Program-made: the position numbers and the translations under genes | Notes under the pieces: generated by a model | Databases searched by the model: none | What the model saw: the letters and a program-made list of their open reading frames with translations, nothing else | Told to the model about the DNA's origin: nothing | In this document: positions 1 through 7,255 of the stretch, in pieces | Numbering within the stretch: the stretch's first letter is position 1 | How the letters are laid out: each line of letters starts with the position of its first letter | Assembly: GCA_938008575.1 (NCBI GenBank) | Contig: CALLKB010000228.1 | Coordinates: forward strand, 1 to 26,330 | Direction of reading: 5' to 3' | Length of the DNA stretch: 26,330 bases | From: an uncultured Cytophagaceae bacterium | GTDB taxonomy: Bacteria > Bacteroidota > Bacteroidia > Cytophagales > Spirosomataceae

Positions 1-437
1 ACGTGTTTGTGGTGGGTTGTAAACTTCCAGATTCATGTGTCTATCCGGAGTTCAATGCATTAAATCCTGACATGCAGGATAGTCGTTACAATACCGAATT
101 AGGGGTTTACGAGGCAGGTTGTGGTTTAGATAATTTGCATTTGGCCTGGGGACATGATGAGTATTTATACCAAGTATTAAAAAATCACGCAGATAATAAA
201 ATCCCAGAAGCGGGTATGGCGATGATTCGCTACCACTCGTTCTACCCATGGCATTCCGGCGGAAGTTATCGCCAATTCATGACTGCTAAAGATGAGCAAT
301 ATTTGGACTGGATTCACGATTTCAACAAGTACGATCTATATACCAAATCACCTGTCGTGCCCGTTTACGAAGAACTAAAATCCTACTACATGCCGATTGC
401 CGAGAAGTATTTAGGCAAGGGACCGATCAACTGGTAG
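1..437 (+). CDS. Inositol oxygenase (MIOX), C-terminal part, cut by window start
   Basis: The reading frame is already open at the window edge (first full codon at position 3) and ends at TAG 435-437. About 144 residues are visible, roughly the second half of a MIOX of about 285-290 residues. MIOX is a cytosolic di-iron enzyme that oxidises myo-inositol to D-glucuronate using O2. Conserved blocks are ELGVYEAGCGL, WGHDEYLYQV, MIRYHSFYPWHSGG and FNKYDLYTK. These carry three of the six iron ligands known from human MIOX: the His of WGHDE (codon 153-155), the His of RYHSF and the Asp of KYDLYTK. The other ligands lie upstream of the window. The ending GPINW matches the family's usual C-terminus. 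Neighbours within view do not form an inositol operon, although GH105 and gluconate-transporter genes further along also handle sugar acids. Identification is from family motifs and is very likely right. Confidence 0.95.
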   Translation, partial: VFVVGCKLPDSCVYPEFNALNPDMQDSRYNTELGVYEAGCGLDNLHLAWGHDEYLYQVLKNHADNKIPEAGMAMIRYHSFYPWHSGGSYRQFMTAKDEQYLDWIHDFNKYDLYTKSPVVPVYEELKSYYMPIAEKYLGKGPINW

Positions 438-458
438 TACGATTATTAATTAAAATGA

Positions 459-506
459 AATGGCATTTCTTCGCTATTAAGATTGAAGAAATGCCATTCT
501 TTTTTT
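459..506 (+). terminator. Rho-independent terminator after MIOX, probably bidirectional
   Basis: A perfect 14-bp stem pairs AATGGCATTTCTTC (459-472) with GAAGAAATGCCATT (485-498) around a 12-nt loop. A run of seven T follows at 500-506. The T run overlaps the stop codon of the minus-strand TonB receptor gene (505-507). Read on the minus strand the stem is followed by a T-rich stretch (TTTCATTTTA), so it may also stop receptor transcription. Confidence 0.88.
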
Positions 507-2928
507 AGTTGATGAATTTCAAATTCAAGCCCACATACCAAGTGCGGCCATCTGCTGGTAAAATTCCAGGACCCGGATATCCGCCGGAACGTCTAGTGAA
601 ATAGCGTTCGTCTGTCAGGTTGTTTACCCCAAATTTCAGTTGGGCATATTTTTTAAATTTATACGATCCCGAAATGTCTTGCACTTGGTAAGCGGGAATC
701 AGACCCGTGGTTGCAGCGGCATTGGGTGTGATCGTGTTGCTTGCATCTGCGAATGCGGAACCGATGTCACTGATTTGCCAACTGAGCGAAAGCCCTTTTT
801 TGGAATATGTTATTCCATAGCGATTAATTTTTTCGGGGGCATTTTCAACTTGTTTGCCAGCTAGGTTTCCTTCGACAATTTGGCCATTGACAAGCGATGT
901 TGTTTTAAAATCCATGTAGCGCGCTTGAATGGCTGCGATGGATGCAAAAACGGAGATATTGCCTAATCGTTGGTGTTTTAACCATGCGGTCGTTGGGCTA
1001 AATTCCACGTAAGCTTCCATCCCTTTGGATACTGAATGCCCTAGGTTTGTGCGGAATTGATAGATTTTCCCATCGGTATTTGTCCGCGAAATCGTACCTA
1101 CGCGATTGTCATAATCCAGGTAAAAATAGTCGACATCAAAAGTCAGGTAATTCGCGATTTCACCTCGATAGCCTAAGTCGAAATTGAAACCTTTGGCATC
1201 TTTCAAATTGGGGTCGATAACATCCGTCGTAGCGGGAGGCAATAAGTCGGAAGCCAAAACAGGTCGATAAGCCTGCGCGATATTGCTATAAAATTTTGTG
1301 TTTGGGCTCATTTTGTATTCAGCGCCAGCGCCCAATAACACGAATGAACGGCCACGGCTGCTTGGAGTTGCTGCGATTGGTAAACCGGCGGCACTTAATC
1401 CGGATTGTCCCATCATGTGCGTTTCGATTTGCTCTAAGCGGGCTCCCAAGGTGATGAGTAAGGGTTCGGAGGGTCTCAAAATGGTTTCTGCGAATGCGGC
1501 ATAATTGCTGTTGTGAAATACTAAATCCCGCGTGAATAAACCTTGAATGGCAAAATTCATATCCGTTCCCTTGCTGCCTACTCCTAATTGTTTCCGCTTT
1601 ATTTCGCCATTAAAGTAGCGTAAACCCGCTGCGAGGGTATTCTTCCATCGCCCGATTTTGTAGTTAGTCAAATAGCGCAATTCAGCTCCGTTTGTTTGAT
1701 AATAATCCTGGTCAACCTGTCTCGTTCCGTTCAAATCTGACTCCGTAATTGCCTTTGTAAATCCAATCGAACTCCGTTCAGCCGTGGTCCCAAAATATTT
1801 CAAGCTAAGCTTTGATTCCGGACTGATGATGTAGTCGGCGGTCAGCGCATAAATTAACCAAGGATTGCTAAACCAATTTCGGGAACGTAAACTTTGTTGG
1901 GCATTTTGAGCAAATGCCGCATCCGTCAGTCCACCAGCTTGTTGGCTTTGCGTGTACATATACGTCATTTGGGCGCCAATTTTTAATTTGTTCGAAACGG
2001 CATAGGATAACTCTCCATGGGAGTGATCCGTGTTGAAATAGGAGTTTTGGCGCCAACCATTTCCCATTCTTTTTTGATAATAGGTCGTGTAGCTTAGTCG
2101 GCCTGACGTCCCACCCACGTAATTAAATGAGCTGATTAAACCGTTATTTCCGGTTGTGTTTTGGCTTTCTACGACCAGTTTGGTGGATATGTCCGGTTTA
2201 CGCAGGATGAAGTTCATTAGCCCACCAAATTGCGGACCATATTGCAAGGAACTCGCGCCGCGAATGATTTCGATACGATCCACGACTTCCATGGGAGGGG
2301 TGTAATAGGCCTCGGGGTAGCCCATCGGGTCGGGTGTGATGTCATAGCCATCCATGCGCACATTAAATTCCCAGGAACGGTTGGGCGAAAGTCCACGGGA
2401 AGCGACGCCTAATTGTATGCCGGAGCCATCACTTTCCCAAACGGAAATGCCTGGTGTTCGGGAGAATATTTGGCGGGAATTATTCATGGCTAAATTCGCC
2501 TGTAAATGATCGAGTACGATGACCTCATTTTTTTTGCCGGCCGTGATCGTGTATTCATTGACCTGTGGTAAAAAAGTATTTCCTTTCACGCCCGACTGCG
2601 CATAGACCGAAACACCTTGAAGTTCCGTGACGTCGCGTAGGATGAAGTTGGCATTGCGTTGTTCCCCTTCGCCCAAGGTTAATTCTTGGATGCTCGGCTG
2701 ATAACCTACAAAACTTACTTTGATGCTGTATTTACCCGGCTTTAAGGCTTTAAGTATGTATTGGCCGTTTGTGTTACTTTCAACGCCTCTGACTGTTCCT
2801 ATAAGTACTACGGATGCGCCCGGAAGGACTTCGTTTGTTTCGGATTTGATTTGACCAGAAATAACACCTAATTGGGCAAAAGATGGAATGGAAAGCAGGA
2901 ATATGAATGTGATTAGCGTGTTTTTCAT
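505..2928 (-). CDS. TonB-dependent receptor, FecA-like, with carboxypeptidase-regulatory-like N-terminal domain
   Basis: An 807-residue outer-membrane receptor for active uptake of a bulky nutrient, powered by TonB-ExbBD. Residues 1-18 are a signal peptide ending SFAQ. Residues about 22-98 are a CarboxypepD_reg-like domain (GQIKSETNEVLPGASV, NGQYILKALKPGKYSIKVSF). The plug spans about 130-245, with VDRIEIIRGASSLQYGPQFG and GGLMNFILRK. The rest is a beta-barrel ending in the typical NLTDERYFTRRSGGYPGPG block and a C-terminal aromatic strand. The plug resembles FecA/siderophore-type receptors more than SusC, and no SusD follows, so an iron chelate or haem is the likeliest cargo (inference). A promoter at 2963-2994 and two palindromic operators (2937-2957, 2997-3017) support metal-dependent control. 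The gene is monocistronic, convergent with MIOX and divergent from a small membrane protein. Confidence 0.93.
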   Translation of the reverse strand: MKNTLITFIFLLSIPSFAQLGVISGQIKSETNEVLPGASVVLIGTVRGVESNTNGQYILKALKPGKYSIKVSFVGYQPSIQELTLGEGEQRNANFILRDVTELQGVSVYAQSGVKGNTFLPQVNEYTITAGKKNEVIVLDHLQANLAMNNSRQIFSRTPGISVWESDGSGIQLGVASRGLSPNRSWEFNVRMDGYDITPDPMGYPEAYYTPPMEVVDRIEIIRGASSLQYGPQFGGLMNFILRKPDISTKLVVESQNTTGNNGLISSFNYVGGTSGRLSYTTYYQKRMGNGWRQNSYFNTDHSHGELSYAVSNKLKIGAQMTYMYTQSQQAGGLTDAAFAQNAQQSLRSRNWFSNPWLIYALTADYIISPESKLSLKYFGTTAERSSIGFTKAITESDLNGTRQVDQDYYQTNGAELRYLTNYKIGRWKNTLAAGLRYFNGEIKRKQLGVGSKGTDMNFAIQGLFTRDLVFHNSNYAAFAETILRPSEPLLITLGARLEQIETHMMGQSGLSAAGLPIAATPSSRGRSFVLLGAGAEYKMSPNTKFYSNIAQAYRPVLASDLLPPATTDVIDPNLKDAKGFNFDLGYRGEIANYLTFDVDYFYLDYDNRVGTISRTNTDGKIYQFRTNLGHSVSKGMEAYVEFSPTTAWLKHQRLGNISVFASIAAIQARYMDFKTTSLVNGQIVEGNLAGKQVENAPEKINRYGITYSKKGLSLSWQISDIGSAFADASNTITPNAAATTGLIPAYQVQDISGSYKFKKYAQLKFGVNNLTDERYFTRRSGGYPGPGILPADGRTWYVGLNLKFIN

Positions 2929-2936
2929 GTAAATCT

Positions 2937-2957
2937 TATTTAGACTAATTTTAAATA
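2937..2957. promoter_or_regulatory. 21-bp palindromic operator, copy 1 (putative iron-type regulator site)
   Basis: Half-sites TATTTAGA (2937-2944) and TTTAAATA (2950-2957) flank a 5-nt spacer. They form an inverted repeat with one mismatch (a perfect right arm would be TCTAAATA). The site lies just downstream of the receptor's -7 box, over the expected transcription start, where a bound repressor would block initiation. The A/T-rich TTTAGA/TCTAAA dyad is the type used by Fur/DtxR-class iron regulators, but the regulator itself is inferred. Confidence 0.6.
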
Positions 2958-2962
2958 GAGCA

Positions 2963-2994
2963 CAAATGTAGGTTGGCGAATTGACATGTGCAAC
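2963..2994 (-). promoter_or_regulatory. Promoter of the TonB receptor gene (Bacteroidota type)
   Basis: On the minus strand a perfect -7 element TACATTTG (2970 to 2963, consensus TAnnTTTG) stands 20 nt after GTTG (2994 to 2991), a match to the TTG-containing -33 element. Transcription should start near 2956, inside operator copy 1. Operator copy 2 begins 2 bp upstream of the -33 element. Confidence 0.75.
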
Positions 2995-2996
2995 AC

Positions 2997-3017
2997 TATT
3001 TAGAATTATTTTAAATA
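2997..3017. promoter_or_regulatory. 21-bp palindromic operator, copy 2 (putative iron-type regulator site)
   Basis: The half-sites TATTTAGA (2997-3004) and TTTAAATA (3010-3017) are identical to those of copy 1, with a different 5-nt spacer. The copies are exactly 60 bp apart start to start and sit on either side of the receptor promoter. This copy also lies upstream of the plus-strand promoter at 3040-3069, so it may govern both directions. Confidence 0.6.
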
Positions 3018-3039
3018 AGAGCCAATTGTGACGAATGGT

Positions 3040-3069
3040 TTTGAATACAGGGTTGAAAATCTAATTTTG
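3040..3069 (+). promoter_or_regulatory. Promoter of the small membrane protein / alpha-beta barrel gene pair
   Basis: The -7 element TAATTTTG (3062-3069) fits TAnnTTTG. TTTG at 3040-3043 lies 18 nt upstream as a -33 element, slightly closer than usual. The start codon follows 26 nt after the -7 box. Confidence 0.55.
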
Positions 3070-3095
3070 ATGCATTAAATACGATAGATTCTCTT

Positions 3096-3371
3096 ATGAA
3101 AACATCTTTCAATAAATTTCTTTACATCGGTTTTGTCGTCATGGGTTTTGTTCAGTTGCTAACGAATCACGCTTTGACCGAGGCTGCAACACAATTTGGA
3201 ATCGCATTAGCATTTGATCCTTTTGATCAATCCCAGCCATGGAAAGAACGCCCTACCTGGCAAAAGGCGGTATTGGTTATACATCTTGCTTTCGTTGTGG
3301 GCTTATTTGGTTATGAGGTAGGATCGTCTGATTTAGTGCAAGGTTTTAAAGACGGCTGGAACGGTAAATAG
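3096..3371 (+). CDS. Small membrane protein of unknown function
   Basis: A 91-residue protein that I do not recognise as a named family. It has two hydrophobic segments likely to span the inner membrane, about residues 8-24 (FLYIGFVVMGFVQLL) and 58-75 (AVLVIHLAFVVGLFGYEV). They are separated by a charged, tryptophan-containing loop with DPFDQSQPWKERPTW. The ATG at 3096 is well placed downstream of a promoter at 3040-3069. The next gene starts 6 nt after the stop, so the two are probably co-transcribed. The pair is divergent from the TonB receptor and shares its operator region, which hints at a link to metal or haem stress. That link rests on context only. Confidence 0.7.
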   Translation: MKTSFNKFLYIGFVVMGFVQLLTNHALTEAATQFGIALAFDPFDQSQPWKERPTWQKAVLVIHLAFVVGLFGYEVGSSDLVQGFKDGWNGK

Positions 3372-3377
3372 AAAAAT

Positions 3378-3707
3378 ATGTACATCTCGCTCACGGGTCT
3401 AAAGCCCAAAGGCTTCTTCGCCTATATTCGATTTTGGGTTTTAGCCATTCCTGCTTTCCGACAGGCCCAAACGGCTACTGGAAATCTACATTGCGATGTT
3501 AAAAAAATGCACGAATATCAATGCACGATTACGGCATGGGAAAGTCGAGAGCTCATGTTGGCCTATTTACGAAGTGGCGCTCATCTGAAGGCCATGAAAG
3601 CGTTTAAGCAAATTGCGACAGGTCCAACTTATGGCTATGAATCGGACACGATTCCTAGTTGGGAGGAGGCGTATTCCCTACTGAAAGAAAAGGGGAAAAT
3701 GCATTAA
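3378..3707 (+). CDS. Dimeric alpha/beta-barrel protein, DUF3291/antibiotic-biosynthesis-monooxygenase-like
   Basis: 109 residues, cytosolic, with no signal peptide. The pattern LTGLKPKGFFAYIRFW, then an AFRQAQTATGN segment, YQCTITAWESRELMLAYL and SGAHLKAMKAF resembles small ferredoxin-like barrel proteins of the DUF3291/ABM superfamily. That fold also contains the haem-degrading monooxygenases and spheroidene monooxygenase. No IsdG-type catalytic Asn-Trp-His triad can be assigned from sequence alone, so enzymatic activity is unproven. The gene follows the small membrane protein by 6 nt. Its stop (3705-3707) overlaps by 4 nt the stop of the convergent cytochrome gene, and no terminator is visible between them. 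Shared control with a TonB receptor makes a role in haem or siderophore handling worth considering. Confidence 0.65.
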   Translation: MYISLTGLKPKGFFAYIRFWVLAIPAFRQAQTATGNLHCDVKKMHEYQCTITAWESRELMLAYLRSGAHLKAMKAFKQIATGPTYGYESDTIPSWEEAYSLLKEKGKMH

Positions 3708-5803
3708 TAAAACAAAAGCTCATCCACCCGTAGCCAAGCGCCTTTTCCTTTGTTATCCACAAAAGTAGGTAGTCTTTTCAAGCGCTCTGCCTTAATTCGA
3801 TAATATTTTACAGCTTTGCTAGAAACAGGAATGTTTATCCCACGCGGCGAATAGCCACTTTTCTCTTTGGGTTGTTCGGGTTTTATGCTCGTGATTAATC
3901 GCATTTGACTAGGCGTGTCCCCTCCCCAAACTTCCACCTTCACCGGCGGAAAAACATCGGCATCCGTCTTTTCTAGATACGATAAAGTCACGCCATGAAC
4001 CGATGTTGATTTTTCAAATGTCGCCATCACATCCAAGTCTGTTTCCTTAAATCCCAGCCACGTAAAATTAGGCACCCCCTTCACTTCCCGCGCTCCGATC
4101 ACGAAGTCCATCAAACTCGCCCCGCCTGCCGCTGGATATTTGGGATCGGGCTTGGAGAGTAAATCCATGCGGGCTGGGATGAATTGCGATTTGTATACGC
4201 GGACATCGATGGGATTGCTGGCACGCCAACCGGCCTTTGTGGCCAAAATGCGGACTTTCGTGTAATTGGAAATGTTGATTTCCGACCGTGTTTGCAGCGC
4301 GCTAAGTGAATCGGGAATGGAGTCGTTTACGGTGTAGCGGAAAATAACATCGCGCAAAGTATGCTTAAAGGTCAGCTTTTCTCCCGGCCTTAAAATTAGA
4401 TTCTCATTCACCAAGATCGGGGGATTGATTTGCAAGGTTTCCGCTTTAGGAATGTAGCCAGCATCGAATGTAACTTTGGGAAATTGCTTGCGTAAGGCGC
4501 TCAAATCTTCAGGCGAAAGGCTCGTGCTCCACACATGTATTTCCTTTAATGCAGGAAGCTTGGCGAGCAATTTAGAGACTCCTGATTTCCCCACCTTCGT
4601 GCCCGAAATGGACAATTGCTCCAAGTGATTTAGGCCGGCCAAAGAACCTAGGCCAGCATCGTCAACAGCCGTGAAATTCAAGTTTAATTTCTCTAGATTT
4701 GAAAACTTGGAAACAAGACCAAGGGACTCATTGGTGATGGGCATTTTGGAGAGTTGAAGACCCACCAACTGCTCACTCACCTGCGATAAATCCGAAAGTG
4801 TTTTCGGGTCAAATTTAGCCGCCACATAAAAATCTGCCTGCAATGCCGGAGACTCATAAGCAATCGGATATACCGTGCAATACGGTGAATTGACGGATTT
4901 AATCGTTGACGCTGATGCTGCAGAAAAGTCATAAGATTTTGTGTTAGCTGTCAGCTCGGTGGGCTGCACAAGTTTTTTAAAATCTGGGCTGAATTGCCCT
5001 AGTTTCTTTTCGAAGGACGCACCTTCTTTTACCCACAAAGTCAAGATCGTGATTTCATCGGGCGTCAATTGCGCTTTCCCTAGCGGAGGCATGTGCTCCT
5101 TCGCGTTTATTGGCAATTTGATTCGTTGGACCAAATGACTATTCAACGCATCGCCTGCTTTCCAGATCGCCCCATGTTTGCCGCCTTTCAGCAGGTTCGC
5201 AATGCTATTCATTTTGAGCGCGCCTTTCGACTTTTGTTCATTGTGACATGACTCGCATTTGGCCTTTAAAATCGGTTGGACAATATCGGCAAACACAAAG
5301 CTTTCGGAGCTTATTTCTGTTGACTTTTCACCAAAGCGCAAGTAGTCTTCCCCATGCGTGATGCTTGCTCCCGTGTGGCCAGCAATCACCAAGGCAATGA
5401 ATCCAAGCGACGCCCCTACGAGTAAATTTTTACGCAACAGTACCCAAACAAAATACACAAAAGAAACTGCAACGCCCGACCATTGATGCCAGTCCAAGGC
5501 ACTCGTTTCATAGCCCCCTTCTTTGGCCAAAAACAATCCAAAAATGGCGGTCAAGGAAGAAAATATGGCAGTAATTAAAAGTAAAAATTCAGCTAAAACC
5601 GCAAAGGATGTGAGCTGTTTTTTGATGGCAAAAAGACCGAGTAACAATACCCCAAATCCAATGGGCAAGTGTAAAATCAGCGGGTGTACATGTCCTATTC
5701 CGGCAAGCGGCAAGGCAAAACTCGACTGGAAAATCAAGAGAAAAACCAAGAAGCCTTGCAGCCCCCATAAAATCAGATTCCCTATCTTTTCGAACTTTCC
5801 CAT
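3704..5803 (-). CDS. Membrane-bound DUF2231 / planctomycete-type cytochrome c / LRR / discoidin-like protein
   Basis: A 699-residue protein, last gene of a four-gene operon. Residues 1-150 hold about four to five membrane segments of DUF2231 type (HPLILHLPIGFGVLLLG). A PSCyt1-like domain (about 170-265) has one haem-binding CESCH at 183-187 and a likely axial Met in HMPPL. Residues about 345-440 carry leucine-rich repeats (LEKLNLNFTAVDDAGL, LEQLSISGTKVGKSGV). The C-terminal third looks like a chitobiase/discoidin-type module (TVNDSIPDSLSALQTRS; GVTLSYLEKTDADVFPPVKV). Such proteins accompany DUF1501 and DUF1553 partners in planctomycetes and some Bacteroidota, with no proven function. Inference: an inner-membrane anchor and electron acceptor facing the periplasm. 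The ATG (5801-5803) overlaps the upstream TAA by 1 nt, implying coupled translation. A c-type haem maturation system is needed elsewhere in the genome. Confidence 0.85.
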   Translation of the reverse strand: MGKFEKIGNLILWGLQGFLVFLLIFQSSFALPLAGIGHVHPLILHLPIGFGVLLLGLFAIKKQLTSFAVLAEFLLLITAIFSSLTAIFGLFLAKEGGYETSALDWHQWSGVAVSFVYFVWVLLRKNLLVGASLGFIALVIAGHTGASITHGEDYLRFGEKSTEISSESFVFADIVQPILKAKCESCHNEQKSKGALKMNSIANLLKGGKHGAIWKAGDALNSHLVQRIKLPINAKEHMPPLGKAQLTPDEITILTLWVKEGASFEKKLGQFSPDFKKLVQPTELTANTKSYDFSAASASTIKSVNSPYCTVYPIAYESPALQADFYVAAKFDPKTLSDLSQVSEQLVGLQLSKMPITNESLGLVSKFSNLEKLNLNFTAVDDAGLGSLAGLNHLEQLSISGTKVGKSGVSKLLAKLPALKEIHVWSTSLSPEDLSALRKQFPKVTFDAGYIPKAETLQINPPILVNENLILRPGEKLTFKHTLRDVIFRYTVNDSIPDSLSALQTRSEINISNYTKVRILATKAGWRASNPIDVRVYKSQFIPARMDLLSKPDPKYPAAGGASLMDFVIGAREVKGVPNFTWLGFKETDLDVMATFEKSTSVHGVTLSYLEKTDADVFPPVKVEVWGGDTPSQMRLITSIKPEQPKEKSGYSPRGINIPVSSKAVKYYRIKAERLKRLPTFVDNKGKGAWLRVDELLFY

Positions 5804-7254
5804 TACGCGATTAATCCTGGTAAAACGTTCCCCGCGATATCGGTTAATCGGTATCGCCGACCTAAATGTTTGTAGGTCAATTGCTCATGATTGATCCCCA
5901 TCAGATGCTGTACGGTCGCATGGAAGTCATGGATATGTACCGGATCTTTCACGACATTGTATCCAAATTCATCCGTCTCGCCGTAAACCGTTCCCGCCTT
6001 CACGCCTCCACCAGCCATGAAAATGCTATAGGCTCGAGGGTGATGATCCCGACCATAGTTGTCGGCCGTATATTTCCCCTGGCAATAATTGGTCCGACCA
6101 AATTCCCCGCCCCAAATGACGAGTGTTTCGTCCAACAAACCACGTTGTTTCAAATCAGTAATCAGCGCTGCCGATGAGCGATCCACATCCTGCGCCTGCA
6201 TCGCCATTTCCTGTGGTAAATTGCCATGCGAGTCCCAACCTTGATGATAAATCTGTACGAAGCGAACACCCGATTCGGATAGTTTACGTGCTAATAAAAC
6301 ATTCGCCGCGTATGTACCAGGCACCAAACATTCCGGGCCATACATTTTCACGATATGATCCGGCTCTTTGGATAAATCCGTCAGTTCCGGAACGGCGGTT
6401 TGCATGCGATAAGCCATTTCGTATTGCTGTACTTTGGCCTCCACCTCTGGATCCTTGTTTTCCGCAAATCCCTCATGATTCAATTCCGCGAGTTGGTCGA
6501 GCATTCTGCGCCGACCGGCCTTATCGATTCCATCGGAATCATTTAAGTATAAAATCGGATCTTCTGAGCTACTGAAAACAACACCTTGGTGCGTCGAGTC
6601 TAAAAAGCCATTGGTCCAAAGTTTGGAATAAACCCCCTGCCCATTGCCTCGACCTCGTGAAAGCAGCACACAAAAAGCCGGAAGATTTTTATTCTCACTT
6701 CCCAAACCATAAGACATCCAAGCACCCATGCTTGGGCGGTTCCCAACTTGCGCTCCGGTCTGCAAAAAGGTCAATGCCGGATCATGATTAATCGCATCCG
6801 TATTCATCGTTCGAATGACACAAATGTCATCCGCAATCGAGCCGATGTGCGGGAATAAATCGCTGATGTAGGTGCCTGATTTTCCGTATTGCTTGAAATT
6901 GTAGTAGGAACCTACAAGGGGGAATTTATCCTGCGAAGCCGTCATTCCCGTTAATCGCTGTCCCCCTCGAATCGAATCCGGTAATTCCTGGCCTGCCATT
7001 TTATTCAAAGTTGGCTTGTAATCGAAACTCTCATACTGTGAGGGAGCCCCATTTTGGCAAAGGTAAATGACGCGTTTGGCTTTGGGGGCAAAATGGGCCA
7101 CGCCCAAGGGTAAAGATTGACTGGCAGCATCCCCTTTGAAAAGTTCAGGAACAAGCAATGATCCCAAAGCCAATCCACCAATGCCCGCAGCCGCTTGACC
7201 AAAGAAATGTCGGCGCGTAATATTCAGTCGATTTTTAAAGAATTCGTTTTCCAT
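5803..7254 (-). CDS. DUF1501 family protein, Tat-exported
   Basis: 483 residues. An N-terminal twin-arginine signal (TRRHFF, Arg14-Arg15, then a hydrophobic GIGGLALGSLL) sends the folded protein to the periplasm. The body is a full DUF1501 domain (PF07394, alkaline-phosphatase/sulfatase-like fold). Conserved blocks are QNGAPSQYESFDYKP, NTDAINHDPALTFLQTG, GWDSHGN, WGGEFGRTN and GRDHHPRAYSIFMAGGG. The many His/Asp residues suggest metal binding, but the reaction of the family is not established. DUF1501 genes are almost always next to PSCyt1/DUF1549/DUF1553 genes, as here. The start follows the upstream stop with 1 nt between (TAA-T-ATG), and the stop overlaps the next ATG by 1 nt, so the three proteins are probably made in fixed proportion. 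Confidence 0.93.
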   Translation of the reverse strand: MENEFFKNRLNITRRHFFGQAAAGIGGLALGSLLVPELFKGDAASQSLPLGVAHFAPKAKRVIYLCQNGAPSQYESFDYKPTLNKMAGQELPDSIRGGQRLTGMTASQDKFPLVGSYYNFKQYGKSGTYISDLFPHIGSIADDICVIRTMNTDAINHDPALTFLQTGAQVGNRPSMGAWMSYGLGSENKNLPAFCVLLSRGRGNGQGVYSKLWTNGFLDSTHQGVVFSSSEDPILYLNDSDGIDKAGRRRMLDQLAELNHEGFAENKDPEVEAKVQQYEMAYRMQTAVPELTDLSKEPDHIVKMYGPECLVPGTYAANVLLARKLSESGVRFVQIYHQGWDSHGNLPQEMAMQAQDVDRSSAALITDLKQRGLLDETLVIWGGEFGRTNYCQGKYTADNYGRDHHPRAYSIFMAGGGVKAGTVYGETDEFGYNVVKDPVHIHDFHATVQHLMGINHEQLTYKHLGRRYRLTDIAGNVLPGLIA

Positions 7255-7255
7255 A

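Noticed and set aside
5523..6575. Plus-strand reading frames of 123, 103 and 133 codons opposite the DUF1501 and cytochrome genes
   Set aside because: They lie antisense to well-conserved coding sequence, have no recognisable domain or promoter, and their amino-acid make-up (many Pro, His, Cys) is that of shadow frames.
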